This document shows positions 24,640 to 36,890 of a DNA stretch of 64,000 bases, piece by piece. Source of the DNA: Acanthosepion lycidas (lineage: Eukaryota; Mollusca; Cephalopoda; Sepiida; Sepiidae); contig OZ010595.1 in assembly GCA_963932145.1 (NCBI GenBank), positions 79,043,252 to 79,107,251 on the forward strand. The letters run 5' to 3'. The notes below the pieces were generated by a model that saw nothing but the letters and a program-made list of their open reading frames with translations, was not told where the DNA came from and made no database searches. A program made the translations under genes and the position numbers. Position 1 is the first letter of the stretch. Each line of letters opens with the position of its first letter.

Positions 24640-25120
24640 TAGGTGAGAGAAACAATGAATTAACTGAGTGGCTAATATTTTCAATGAATTAAAACATTTC
24701 TAAAATACAGGGTACTATGAGTAAATTGTCTTCTAAATTACACAAAAATGAAAGCACAAACATTTCATTTTAACAGATATATTTACCAAAATTACACAAA
24801 GTTATCTTGAAATAGGAAAGAGTAAATCTATTCAATAAAATCGTTGTTAGCTTCAATCACGGCCTCCAGACGATTTGGAATATCCTGTAACTCTTCTGGA
24901 CGATCTCGGTTTTTAACTTGGTGAATGCTGCCATAATCCTTGCCTTCAGTTTATCTTTGGTGTTTCAATGAATTTTGTTGGTCTCTCGTTCAACTGTAAA
25001 CCACACATAATAATCAAGGAGGTTGCAGTCTGTGAAGTCAAGTAGATAGATGTAAGTTGATGTGGTCGCCGACATAGTAAATGATTTGTATGAAAACTTG
25101 TTTTAAAAATTTAATCTTTT
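24640..25120 (-). pseudogene. Mariner-type transposase C-terminal fragment, copy 2
   Basis: Reverse-strand relative of 18,284-19,227. It keeps AATAAAATCGTTGTTAGCTT (complement of the region coding the C-terminal A-N-x-x-F-I end) and the same flank ACTGAGTGGCTAA...ACAGGGTACTATG. Frame broken. Confidence 0.65.
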
Positions 25121-25334
25121 TAATTGATCGGCTTCAGTATTTTTTCTACGTTTTTATAGCATCTTTAATATTTCATCATTCTGTCAGATACTTAATGGGT
25201 TAATTTTACGTTTAGGTATATTGATATTTATTAATTTTAATACCTTCCAATATAATATCAAAATAATTAGGGACCATATGTGAAAACTTATGATATACTG
25301 AAACATGTTCGCGGTATACGTTGATTTCCTACCT

Positions 25335-25690
25335 CTAATCTCTCTCACAGGCGGGCCATGATGTGACTCTCTCTGCTCTATCGCTACTTCCCTGGGAAGT
25401 TCTTGGACGATCTACTTTATTTGGTTCCGCCACGTCCACCCTTCACGGCTAGGAAACGCCATGCATCTTCCATTTTAACAAACTACCCACATTTCCTCTG
25501 TGTTCCATCTGTAGCAGTAAGTTTCACTTGAACTAATTCACCTAGCGAATAACTTACTCTGTAGAACAGACTCACGACAAGATTTTTCCCCGACAATCTT
25601 AATCTGTTCAAGTCTAGGGCTAACCGTTATCTTCTACTCTTATCCATATAAACTACCCCTCTACATCGAGTGGCCCCGGGTCTTGTACAA
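25335..25690 (+). pseudogene. CR1/Jockey-like LINE, RT C-terminal fragment
   Basis: Broken frame with LSLLYRYFPGKFLDDL, LVPPRPPFTARKRHAS and FFPDNLNLFKSRANRYLL, the characteristic C-terminus of this LINE reverse transcriptase. Stops interrupt it; the tail ends in A-rich sequence. Confidence 0.72.
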
Positions 25691-26009
25691 AATTAATCTA
25701 ATTGTAAAAAAAAAAAAATAAAAAAAAAATAATATCGTAAATTGCTCAGAGAGAATGGAATTCCGTCTTCTCATAAAATTATGCAAAGTGAGTTTCTGAA
25801 CAATAGGATTTATTGAGTACAAACTGAGGTATAAAGATTCAGAATTATTTTGCGTGATTTTTTTTTAGCGGTATTATATTAAAGCACAAACGATACAATC
25901 AGCCATTTTGTTCGAGCCGAGTCGGAAGGAATGTCCAGTAGTCCTTCAGCTGATCGCTTTGTGTAAGTGTGTTTGGAAGAGTATCAAGGTTTGAGGTGAA
26001 AGTGTGAAT

Positions 26010-26310
26010 TTCTAATTCTCTAACGTGAGGAACTTCTGGACTTTAGTACTAAATACGCGTCTGCTAGCGAGAATTTTGTCCTTTTTGCTTATGGATCTCT
26101 CTTCTGGCTCCACGCTATCCAGTCAAATTTAATCTTCAAAAATTTAAATGCAATGTCACTCGTTATCTATTGTCTTTCTGATCACTATTCCATTGTTCTC
26201 GCTCCTTAATAATATTTCTTTTTACTAATTCTCTCACATCCATTCAACCCTTGTGTATTGGTCATTTTACTGCCTTGTTTGGTGTGAAATTAATTTTAAA
26301 AAATACTTAA
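26010..26310 (+). pseudogene. CR1/Jockey-like LINE, 3' fragment
   Basis: Decayed C-terminus (LFWLHAIQSNLIFKNLN...) and the shared 3' UTR ending CCTTGTTTGGTGTGAAATTA, then A-rich tail. Confidence 0.55.
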
Positions 26311-26578
26311 AAAAAACAAAAAAAACATGTAATCAGCCGTACATATGAAGACACACATTCGTATTTTTATGTAAAGCACATTCAGTCATGTGATATAAAC
26401 CTGGAGTGGTTTTCCATCATTGATTTTACGTCAGACAATAAAACTAAAGATAAAAATAAGGGTAATTAGTTCTTATTTTTTCTTTCATCTTCTATTCTAT
26501 TCTATTCAATCGTATACTTAAGGCGTTTTATTTTGCCGATATGTTTTCACGTACGGATCGAGTGGTTCGCTTCCCAAG

Positions 26579-26943
26579 ATGGATTTGAAATCTTCTAACT
26601 ATGTGTCCACTGGTATGGATATTTTTATGGAGCTAGCAGCTTTCTATTATGACAGGTCCAGGTTTGTAGGTGGAAAAAGGGGTTATTCAGAAGCTGATTA
26701 TCGTGATTTTTTTAAATATATCAAAAGGTAAATATCACCAAACTTATATAATATAGTGTAGTGTGAGACTGGACAAAATTTTACTTTTCTCTTCTTTATA
26801 TCTAAAGTGAGTTCCAATAACTTGGACCAATGTTAAATGTGAATTAATTTTAAGCGTCTAATGAATTTTTCTTTTTCTTTAAGATTTAACAACTTAAGTC
26901 TTTGGCGATTTCAACTTGAATTGAATGCTGTCGATGTCGAATA
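26579..26943 (+). CDS. Candidate two-exon host gene fragment
   Basis: Exon 1 starts at ATG 26,579 in a favourable context (CAAGATGG) and encodes 50 codons without repeats, beginning MDLKSSNYVSTGMDIFMEL and ending YSEADYRDFFKYIK. It stops at a good donor AAAAG|GTAAAT (about 26,727). A 156-bp interval contains a branch-like TCTAAT and a long pyrimidine tract ending TTCTTTTTCTTTAAG|A at 26,883. Joining there keeps frame for about 20 more codons until it meets transposon sequence at about 26,944. The frame is also open upstream to 26,522, so exon 1 could be internal. I do not recognise the protein; chance or unrecognised transposon sequence remains possible. Confidence 0.33.
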
Positions 26944-27365
26944 TTTGCGGTTCCAACGGCGCCACATACCACACATCCAATGCAACAATTCCCAGGTCGC
27001 ACCATTTCTCGAAACAGTGAAGTCAATTGGCCACTAAGATCGGACGTCTTTACGCTTTTAGATTTCTGTCTTTGGGGTCATCTCAAATGTAAGGTCTATG
27101 CCAACAAGCCAACAACAATTCAACAGCTGAAGGATGAGATAATAAGGGATATTGGTGAGATCAAGGAGCAACTATACAGAGATGTCATAAAAATTTTGCC
27201 CATCGTATGGAGGTGTGCCGCCGAAGCCTTGGTGGACATTTGGGTGATATTATTTTTCACACATAATTGCCATGAGTTAAATAACATGATCCAATAGAGA
27301 AATAAATAAATTTTTACGAGTAACACTAATTTATTTACGGCTGACTTTAATAGGTCTTAAGGAAA
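26944..27365 (+). pseudogene. Mariner/IS630-type transposase C-terminal fragment
   Basis: NGATYHTSNAT leads into FPGRTISRNSEVNWP, LDFCLWGHLKCKVYANKP and TTIQQLKDEIIRDI, the C-terminal half of a DDE transposase common in invertebrates; LDFxLWG carries the last catalytic Asp. The N-terminal half is absent and the frame shifts near 26,985. The right end may be at about 27,375 (AGGAAACACCCTTTA). Confidence 0.75.
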
Positions 27366-27487
27366 CACCCTTTACATGGGCAACTGTAATACGTAGGAAG
27401 TTAGGGATACTTCATATTCGCAAAAAGCCTCGTCAAATCTGGGTTCTCATGTGGCTGTCAGGCATGATGCCCAACTTGTTCAGTAAT

Positions 27488-27970
27488 ATCTAAACCAGTA
27501 TTGCCCAACTGATTTGGGGCCACGCCCCACTTTGGTATTTCTAAGATTCTCCTGTAATATTTAATTCTTGCCTATTCAAAATTTTACTGCAATTCCCGTA
27601 AAAGAAGCAAACTCAATGTTCACACGCGCTGATTGGCTGACAAAACATGGGCTCTTTCAGTGACATTCATTACGCCTTCTCCCTTCTTGACCGAGACACA
27701 CGAGTGTGGGGAGACGAAAAATACCTTGTATGCAAATTACATATGTACGTACATACGCACAAAATGTTTTTATGTATGCATACTGTATACGCATCGTATG
27801 TATTAAACACGCATTGAAATTAACACTCTCATTCACTAGAAAACAATTCACTGTTAATAAATCATTCTCGAATTGCTCCCCTATTTTGTTAGTATAGTAA
27901 ACCGAAGAGTGTATGTCCTACGCATGCCCCACCAAAATATTAACATGTCCCAACGGTGGGGCATGTAATC
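27488..27970. mobile_element. hAT-like non-autonomous element (tentative)
   Basis: CAGTATTGCCCAACTGATTT followed by GGGGCCACGCCCCA is typical of hAT-type ends. Near 27,955 CCAACGGTGGGGCATG may be the eroded other end. No target duplication was confirmed. Confidence 0.35.
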
Positions 27971-28229
27971 TACTTTGGAAATTCTTGAAGTAAAGTGTCA
28001 GCGTATATAACCATTTTTTTAGATTAATCATTTAAAATGGCTTCAAATGAATAAGTCCTGAACTTGGTCGGATCTCGCAGACTGGCGATGCAGAATCATA
28101 AAGAACGATCTTTAATTGTCTGCTAAATGTATTAAAAGACGTAGAAAATAGGTCACAGTAATGCATTAAAGATGTCTTTCCGAAACTAAGAAAAGTATTA
28201 GAAAATTAGAACTATTTAGATCGAAGCAA
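27971..28229. other. Spacer
   Basis: No supported feature. Confidence 0.4.
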
Positions 28230-28560
28230 AAAATACGGTGCAAATCTTCCATTTCGTATCTGTCTTCCTGTATAAATATGAATGTTGGAAAATTTCCTTA
28301 CATATGAAGAAGACAGAGAGATTTGGTTTAACAGACAAATGCTGAGAATAAAATGGACACAACTTATGAATCACGAGAACGTTTTCAAGAAAATGAAGAC
28401 GGATTGGAAAATGTAAAAATTAGAGTCTCTATGGAGAAAAGAGAGAATAACTTAACGAGTTTGAGTGAATCAATGGCGTAGCAAAGAAATGACGTGATGG
28501 TACAAAAGATAGGAGGTTGTGGATAGCCATGCCCGCCAGAGCACTTAATGAATACTGCAC
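28230..28560 (+). pseudogene. RTE/L1-type LINE RT C-terminal fragment
   Basis: In shifting frames: YKYECWKISL, then REIWFNRQMLRIKWTQLMNH and ENVFKKMKTDW, the conserved E-x-W-F-x-R-R-M-L-R-I-x-W-T block near the end of these reverse transcriptases. Several stops. Confidence 0.72.
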
Positions 28561-28569
28561 ATAAATAAT

Positions 28570-29749
28570 GATGACGTCTGGATAAAAATGATCACGGCTT
28601 TCCTAAGCTTCTATCTGTTTAATATCTCTGATTTGCCATGATTATTCTTGGAACAGTGATTCGAGTGTTTTTTTTTTCCGATGCCTTCTTCAGAGTTGTA
28701 AATTCAAGTTGTTCTGCTTCTCGACTGGTTGCCCTACTAAGACAAAAACTCAGTATCAAATAAAAATATCACATCTCGTGAAAATATTCAAATGCAGCAA
28801 AAAAAAAAAAAAAATGAAGCGTAGCACATATAAATTGGAAAGAAAATAGTAACATAAACAATATGTTGATTTCCACACTATCTTAAGCAAAAGGTTAGGA
28901 AGGAAAGTCCATCCATCAATACGTGAAAGAAAGATTACAGACAGTTAACTTGAGAAACTGGAAACTGTTTTCAAAGAAAGTTTTATTTCATAAATTTCAA
29001 CTGAAATTGTTAGGTGAATGGATGTCGAATGTTTCGTGTATGGAAACCCTTTTCTCACCGTTACAGTTTTCCTGAGGAGTCGATTATGATACACAGATCA
29101 TTTCCGAGCAAATATTCAGATAAAAGAAAGTGATCTATTCTTTTTTTAATAGACCTTGTCAATGTTCTTTATAACTGTAATGAATCTTTGCTGAGAGTGA
29201 TTGAACGAGGGAAATTGATACAGAACTATGGATTGCCTCTGTTTTCGTTCCCCATTCTTATCATTATAACCAAAGTGACATGTTAATGACCAGGTATTTG
29301 ACAAAAAAAAAAAAGAAGATATCTAATGATGGGGTGAGGAATAGAGAAGAAAAAAAATTCTGAAGCGAAACATCGCGATTATTCAAACGGGTGTTTAGGT
29401 TAGGAAGAATTATGATATCCCAAATATTCTCAACACTTTTTTCTTTTTCTTTTAATAAACCATAAACTGGCGTTTTTTCCCTGTAACTTGTCTTTCTGGA
29501 TCCGGGTAGAAAACCATAAACGATGAGATGTATTTGGCATCGGATCAACTAAGGATTCATTTGCCTTAAATCAACAACCAAGTCAAACACACCACCCATG
29601 AAACCGTTAAACGAGTTGGCAGTACTGTCAGAGACGCTTACCCTTTTCGCACATCCCGAATTCAATTTAAAATGAAGCCTCAGAATTGGCACCATTTCAA
29701 TGAGTGTATTTCTTATTGACATCTGAAATAAAAGCTATATATTAGTATG

Positions 29750-29755
<6 letters not shown>
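28570..29755. other. Spacer, nothing recognised
   Basis: AT-rich, with an A run at about 28,800 and no cross-match noted. Confidence 0.45.
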
Positions 29756-29800
<45 letters not shown>

Positions 29801-29802
29801 TG
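29756..29802. repeat. (AAT)n array
   Basis: About 15 AAT units adjoining an R2-like LINE copy. Confidence 0.96.
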
Positions 29803-29804
29803 TT

Positions 29805-30450
29805 AGCTTAAAATGCACATTCTGTAATGAATATCCAAAAACAATTGACCGTTTTGTATCTGGCTGCATGGTATTAGCACCCACTGAATATAAAACTCGA
29901 CATGACAAAGTGAGGAAATACAGAGCGGAAAATGCAAGAAACTAGTAGGAACATCACCTATACCTGATTACAAACATAGGATCTGTAACAATTTTATGGG
30001 ACTTTACACAGGGAAATCAAAGCTAATTGCCCAGGCATCCTGACAAAACAGAATGTGCATTATTATTGATATGGCAGTCCCCACAGACTGTAATATATAT
30101 TCGAAAACCTACAAAAAACCTACAAAAACTATCAAAATACAAGGATCTTAAAGTGGAAAACTCATAAAATGTGGCAAATAAGGACATCAATAATTCAAGT
30201 TGTGGTTGGAGTCCTCGGATTGATTGGAAAAGCTTCTGTTAGACTAATCGATGGCATCCCTAGTAGCTCATTCCATAAGGAATTGCAAAAAACTGTACTG
30301 ACAAGAACAACTCACTCTTTACGAAACAAGGTCTTTATCCGTGTAAAATTTGTGCAAAAGTCCAATGGAGAATGTCATGATGGCATTTCTGGATTTATAT
30401 TTCTGTTTAGAACACAGAAGAGAATGTTTATACAACAGAAATCCAAAGAA
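29805..30450 (+). pseudogene. R2-like LINE C-terminus, copy 1
   Basis: Decayed C-terminal region of a non-LTR retrotransposon: a zinc-finger-like C..C with PKTIDRFVSGC, then the conserved end WHMRTSIIQVVVGVLGLIGK, IDGIPSSSFHKELQKTVLT and the 3' UTR CAACAGAAATCCAAAGAAAT, which runs into AATAAT. Other copies show the R-P-D...D signature of a restriction-like endonuclease, placing the family near R2. Confidence 0.75.
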
Positions 30451-30489
30451 ATAATAATAATACAGCTGATCCAAAAACGAGAAAGATTC

Positions 30490-32700
30490 TCACTTGCTCT
30501 TGAATGAATCATCCCAAAGCTGATGTTGATGGTCTGTTTGTACCCAGATCCAAAGGAGGCAGAGGATTAGTTCAACTAGAACTGTCTTACAAAACAACAA
30601 CAATTGGCCTTCAAAAATACCTGGAAACTACAGAAGACTGGGTGATGATATGATTCAAAGAACATGAAAGTAGTAAGCTACTTTATTCAGTAAACAAGTA
30701 AATAACAAGTGCAAAATGGAGTTTCAAATAAGCGAAGAAATACAAGTAAAACAACATAGTCCGACTGAAACTGCAAAATACTTAAAAAAGAAAGCAATGG
30801 TAAATGCAACCGACCAGATACAGAAACGATACAAAATAAATCTCTTCACGGTCAATACTATGCCTGTACCAAACAAGCTGATGTAGACAAACCTGGTACC
30901 CATCAGTGCAGGTTTAAAAGTTGAAACCGAAAAGTTTATTATATATATTTATTTATCTATATTATAATAAATAATCATATATAATAATAATAATTTCTTG
31001 CTGTACAGGCTCAATGCTTCCTAACTAGAAATTATCAAGCACACATGCTGAAAAATAGTTTAGCCTCAAATGTAGATTCTATAATAAATATCCAAAAACA
31101 ATAGACCTTCTTGTATAAAGTTGCACGATATTTGCACGCACTGAATATTAAACACGGCATTAAAAATTAGCCAATATCTGTACTGGAAAATCTGCCCCTT
31201 TTACAGAAAGGAATCTGCAAGATATATAAATATATCAAACCAGATTAAGGAGATAGGACCAATAACCATTTTAAGAGACTTCAAAATACACCCAGACAGA
31301 ACAATCAAATCGCCCAGACATCGTGATTAGAGACCGCAAAGACATATACTGTCCCCTTATTGATATGAGAGTTCCTGCGGACTTAAATGAAGCTTTGAAG
31401 ATCTTTAAAAAATCTAACTGTTATGGTCCGGTTCCTTGTACCACGGTGATAGTCCAAGGTAGAACCAATAAAAAGAACTCGGATACGAATATGGAATAAC
31501 ACAGATATATTACAAACAGGAATATATACAGAGTGGTAGAAAACTTGTTAGTAGAAATAATCAAGTTTAGTAGTAATTGTCGGAACGCAACTCTGTTTCG
31601 GACTAACTCTGACTCGACTGACTGACTCGCTCTGACACCAGACGTCAGACTGAACAGTATTTAGTCACCCCCCACGAGGGCATCATGGGGCACAAGGCCG
31701 ATTTAACGTGGGATCTCCGAGCCCATGGGCTCGGCCAAAAATTTGCCGTTTGAACCAGTATAAACGGGTTCAGGGTCGGTTTACCTCCCCGAAAGAGACT
31801 CCGCTCTTCGGCGTAGCCTCGTTCGGGTTCCTCCCGCCAGAACGCAGAGAGTTCAACCGATCAGCCGGTCAGCCGGTCGTCCGACTTCAGACTGAACAGT
31901 ATTTAGTCACCCCCGCACAAGGGCATCATGTGGCACAAGGCCGGTTTAACGTGGGATCTCCGAGCCCGTGGTCTCGGACAAAAATATGCCCTTCGAACCC
32001 GTATAAAAAGGTTCAGGGTCGGTTTACCTCGCCGAAAGAGACTCCGCCCTTCGGCGTAGCCTCGTTCGGGTTCCTCCCCGCCCGAACGCAGAGAGTTCAA
32101 CCGATCAGCCGGTCGTCCGACTTCAGACTGAACAGTATTTAGTCACCCCGCCCACGAGGGCATCATATGTTACATCGCCGGTTTAATGTGGGATCTCCGA
32201 GCCCGTGGGCTCAGCCAAAATATGCCCATTGAACCTGAATAAACAGGTTCAGGGTCGGTTTACCTCTCCGAAAGAGACTCCGCCCTTCGGCGTAGCATTG
32301 TTCGGGTTCCTCTCCGCCCGTTCAACCGGTCAGCCGGTCGCCCCACTTCGGACTGAACTCCCTGCTTCCTCTTAAGGCGCAGTATTTATTACGTATGGAA
32401 TAGTCCATTATGTTATTATGAGTAAGGTCCCATAACACTAACAAAATACAAGGACCTTGAAATCCGAATCTCACAAATATGGCACATGAAATAGAAATCT
32501 CGATAATGTGGCACATGGGAACATCAACAATCCCTGTTGTAGTTGGAGCCCTAGGACTGGTTGGAAAAGATTGCAGTAGACTCATTGAAGGGATTCCTGG
32601 AAGTCCATGCCTCAAGGAGATACAAAAATTGATCTGATAAATACAGCCCACACTTTACGAAGGGCTTTATCTATGTAATTTCTTTTTTTTTTTTTTTGTC
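30490..32700 (+). pseudogene. R2-like LINE C-terminus, copy 2 (split by solo LTR)
   Basis: Begins upstream of copy 1 with HPKADVDGLFVPRSKGGRGL, continues through an LHGQYYACTKQADVDKPGTHQ-like segment, a small AT/AAT insertion at 30,934-30,990 and LTRNYQAHMLKN, to NRPDIVIRDRKDIYCPLIDM. That last segment contains R-P-D with a second Asp 15 residues on, the restriction-like endonuclease signature. The solo LTR (31,419-32,437) separates this from the end of the frame, which resumes as WHMGTSTIPVVVGALGLVGK. The largest copy here, but broken by stops. Confidence 0.8.
31419..32437 (+). mobile_element. Solo LTR, 1,019 bp
   Basis: Begins TGTTATGGTCC and ends GGTCCCATAACA (TG...CA with an inverted TGTTATGG). 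A perfect 5-bp target duplication CTAAC flanks it (31,414-31,418 and 32,438-32,442), and the interrupted LINE resumes on both sides. The interior contains three head-to-tail copies of the ~240-bp module (about 31,650, 31,895 and 32,135 onward). No internal coding sequence remains, so this is the product of LTR-LTR recombination. The LTR superfamily cannot be told; a 5-bp duplication fits Ty3/Gypsy, Copia or BEL. Confidence 0.9.
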
Positions 32701-33099
32701 AGTGGAAAGTGTCATGCTGCCATTTCTAACCTTAGGTCCCTGGGCGTGACCCGGAAAGAAATGTGTAAACGCCAGAAATCAAAGAAAAAAAAAATAATAA
32801 ATCATAGTCATAGTAAAATATGTAGAAACGATACAAGATATGTCTCCGAAGACTGCACAGAAGCATGGAAGTGTTAAAAATACTTTTATCATTAAACAAA
32901 GTCAAGAAATAGGAATCTCTTTACATGTAACGGATACTCATGGCAACAAATAGCCTGAAACTCCAGCAAAGAAAATTAAGTTTCTCTCTAAAGCTGTTCC
33001 TGTGAAGACACTTGAACAACATGTAGATCTAAACGCTTGTATTCAAAATGCCCAATCTGGGTGAAGCAATCACTGATGTGCGCCAAAATCATCCATGGC
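32701..33099. other. Spacer, probably decayed LINE sequence
   Basis: Frames are weakly protein-like and lie upstream of the fragment at 33,100, but I cannot align them. Confidence 0.3.
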
Positions 33100-33780
33100 T
33101 TAGAAACAGTTGTCAAAAGAGGAAGAAATAAAGACATATTATAGCAGCACAAAACCAATCTCTTTCAACAAATGCCTACAAGACATCGACAAAGATGGTT
33201 CAAATCCTACCTGTCGCCTGTGCGTGGATGTGATGTCACTAGTAGCCACATATTATAAGGATACACAGTTTTTGCTGAGAAAGATTACATTATTAAACAT
33301 GTCAGACGAGGACAATATATTCATTGTCATTTCTGTTCGAACTGTCGTATTGTAATCCGAGCTACATGGAAAAAGACCCTACCCAAATGATGTCAGAAAT
33401 GGTGATGGAGTGACTATACGGTAGAATTTCCCATTCCGATAAGACGGGAGGCAAATAGGGCTGACATAATTATAAAATATTTCATAAAAGGAAACTGTCA
33501 AGTAATTGATTAGACTTACCTACAGGATTGTAATCTTTCTAAAAAAAAACTGTCAAATTATAAGGACCAGCTAATCGAATAAACAAAACTGTGGAAGCTT
33601 AAAACTACGATTATCCATTTTGTGATCGGGGTATTGCGTATAATAAAGAAATATACAAAAACTCAACTGAGGAAAATTCCTGGATGTATCTACGTGCTCC
33701 AAAAGATATACTTTGTGCGGAACTGTGCATATCATCAACAAAACCCTCTCCATCCAAACAAAACATCGTAAATTTGCAGG
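33100..33780 (+). pseudogene. R2-like LINE C-terminus, related copy 3
   Basis: NPTCRLCVDVMSLVATYYKD fits the C..C zinc-finger region. WKLKTTIIHFVIGVLRIIKK and LRKIPGCIYVLQKI fit the same C-terminal end as copies 1 and 2. More diverged and broken by stops. Confidence 0.6.
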
Positions 33781-33879
33781 GATAACACTCCTACAGAACC
33801 CATGTTATTGATAGACACCGGAGGAGATTTGGTAATTAGGCACTTAAAGTTAATCCCCAGCAAGATGATATCACATATA

Positions 33880-34016
33880 GTAATAAAAATAATAATAATA
33901 ATCACATATAATAATAATAATATATAATAATAAATAATCACATATAATAATAAGAATAATAATAAATTACATATAATAATAATAAACAATCACATATAAT
34001 AATAATAAATAATTAC

Positions 34017-34077
<61 letters not shown>

Positions 34078-34146
34078 TTATAATAATAAATAATCACATA
34101 TAATAATAATAAATTACATATAATAATAATTATAATAAATAATCAC

Positions 34147-34183
<37 letters not shown>

Positions 34184-34275
34184 TATAATAATCATCACAT
34201 ATAATAATAAATAATGACATATAATAATAATGATAATTATAATAATAATCACATATAATAATAATAAATAATCAC

Positions 34276-34320
<45 letters not shown>
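33880..34320. repeat. (AAT)n / ATCACATAT compound array
   Basis: About 440 bp of AAT blocks punctuated by a recurring AATAATCACATATAATAAT spacer, giving irregular higher-order units. Confidence 0.95.
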
Positions 34321-34321
<1 letters not shown>

Positions 34322-35060
34322 TGCTAACTAGAAATTACCAAGGACACATACTTAAAAAAAAATGTGTTGACGCAAAATACAGATTCTGCGATAAATATCC
34401 AGAAGGAATAGACCAGCTTGTATCAGTTTGCACGGTATTACCACGAAGTGAGTATAAAACTCGATATGACAGAGTGTGCCAATATCTGCACTGGAAAATA
34501 TGCAGCTTTTATGTGAAGGAAAGTGCAAGAAAATGGCACAAATATCAAACAAACCCGGTTACTGAGATAGGACCCGTAACAGTTTTATTGGACTTTGCAA
34601 TACACTCAGACAGAAAAATCAAAGCTAATCGCCCAGAGATCGTGATCAATGACCACAAAAACAGAATGTAATCTTATTGACATGGCAGTCCTTGCAGACT
34701 GTAATGATTGTTTGAAGATCTTTATCAAAATACAAGAATGTTGAAATGGAAATCTCATAAATGAGACGCATGAGGACATCAATAATTTCAGTTGTAGTTG
34801 GAGCCCTCGGAGTGACTGAAAAGTTTCCAAAAGACTCATTGAAGTGATTCCTGTGGTAGCCCACGCCTTACGGAAATACAAAAACTTCTACTGACAAGTA
34901 CAGCGCATACAATATGTATGTGATCTTTTTTTTTTTTTTTACAAAAAATGATCAATTGAAAATGTTATAAAGCCATTTCTAACCTTATATCTTTGGTTGG
35001 GACCCGGCGGATATGTGTATACAACAGAAATCAAAATGTGTATACAACAGAAATCAAAAG
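34320..35060 (+). pseudogene. R2-like LINE C-terminus, copy 4
   Basis: LTRNYQGHILKKK, then YRFCDKYPEGIDQLVSVC (zinc-finger block), YLHWKICSFYVKESARKWH, PVTEIGPVTVLLDFAIHSD and NRPEIVINDHKNRM. A frameshift follows before LIDMAV, then the common end and 3' UTR. The best preserved continuous frame of the family here (116 codons). The 3' UTR motif TGTATACAACAGAAATCAAA is tandemly duplicated. Confidence 0.82.
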
Positions 35061-35089
35061 AAATCGTACTTCTACTACTCTTACGACTT

Positions 35090-35120
<31 letters not shown>

Positions 35121-36489
35121 TAATATTAATACTACTAATAATAAATGCTCAGACACTATAGCAATCTTGCCGCTCATGGATTTTCATGTTAACCGGAGGT
35201 GTTTAGATGTATATACTTTATTCTGGGGAATTTCAATAGTCTAGAGTAAATACCTTCTTTACTAATACAGATTGTGTGTTGACCATCTGACCATAACAAG
35301 TTAGGTATATTCCTAACTGGAATATGCATGTTATACCATTATTAATGATCTGTAGTACTTACGGAACATTATACACGTTTCGAGAGGTTTTTTTTCCATG
35401 TTAAATAATAAGGCGGCAAAGATTTCTTGAGAATCACTTCAAACTATTTGTGAACGCGCTGAATCGAAAACCGTCAGAGAAAAATTAAGTTAATCAGGCT
35501 GAAGATATTTCTAAATGAGCCCCGCCATTTATGAAAAATGTCACCATATCACGCACATTTGGCTTTGCTGCATGTTTCATGTATACAATTATTACACTCG
35601 TTTTCAAGATGGACTTATTGAGCCACATATATTTACACTTGTTATTCAGATGACGCGTATAGAATCCAGAGGTTAGCAGTGAGTATTTCGGAGACAGTAG
35701 GAAAGCGTAGTTCAGGTTAGCAGTGGTTATCGCAGCAAAGTAGCAGAGCGTAGTACTTCCTTCTGTTCATCTTCGCCTGACAAGTTGGTACTGGTCATTT
35801 GGGTAGAGTGAACAAAATGGCCGCCTTTATACACGATGGATTGAATGTTCTACGTCTTCTGACTGGTTAACTTTCTATTGGTGGACTATAAAGTGAGTCC
35901 AAGCATTTGGACTAACTCACTAGTTATATATATATACACAAAAAACTGTAACAACACTACCTCATAATTTTCTGGCTTGCTTTACTGTCACTCAATAGTC
36001 ATATAATAATTTTGCTTGTTATTTCCTTCGTTGGCTCCTTAATTATTTCGCACAACCGTTACACCCTCTCAATATCTCATTAATAATGGACTATTCCGCT
36101 TTGATCGCGTGGTTAGGAGTGGAAATGACACTACATAGTTTTAGTGAGAAAGAAGTGAAAAGTGAAGAGAAGATAGAAGTGTTTAACGTCTCCTGCTAAT
36201 ACTTCATAAAAATGAACTATTCCGTTTTATTTGCGTAGAAAAATAAAGACATATTAGAGAGGCCACTTGTTTTCAGTGAGAAAATGAATGAAAGATAGAA
36301 AGAAAGAAGTGTTTAACGTCTCTTTCTGTGAAATGGAAACAAAAGCTGTCAAGTTTAAATCTTTTCATTTGTTAGAACAGCATTTATCAATAATTATGAT
36401 TGTTATTGCCATATTTTATTAAAGTTGCTAAGCTCAACTACTTAAAAATAAGATAGAAGAATTTCTACGGATGTATAATTGTAGTAGAA
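35061..36489. other. Spacer with an internal ~125-bp duplication
   Basis: 36,085-36,200 and 36,213-36,325 share GAACTATTCCG-like, AGAAGTGTTTAACGTCTC and GAGAAAGAA segments. GGTTAGCAGTG repeats at about 35,671 and 35,718. An LTR remnant is possible but undefined. Confidence 0.4.
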
Positions 36490-36890
36490 CTCATTTGTCT
36501 TTTTTTTTTTTTTTTTTTAACGGCATATCAATTAGTTATGGCTCATTTATTGCTGAGATTTAATTGGGTTTTGGGAATTTATTTTTCAAAAATGTATTCC
36601 GAGTAATTTTTCTGTTCTTTTTCAAATAATGTAATTCTGATAGTTTTTTTTTAATTTTTAAAAATTTTTTTTTTTAATATGAAAAGATATTGCTGGTACT
36701 CGTATTACAAATCCGTTTTTATACTTTTATAATGTTTTGAACCCATAGCTGGGGCCCAAATAGGTGTTACCACCACGAGTCAGGGTGAACCTAGGATCAA
36801 GAACAATTAAGACGCGCTTTCACAATCCTCAAATCAACCCAATCAGTAGCCTTGCTGCCGGATGTAGTTCATCGTCATACCAGGGTGACG
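36490..36890 (+). mobile_element. Repeat family Z, copy 2
   Basis: T-run head, ACGGCATATCAATTAGTTAT, TTATTGCTGAGATTT, short central repeat, then CCCATAGCTGGGGCCCAAAT and TTGCTGCCGGATGTAGTTCA. Confidence 0.7.
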
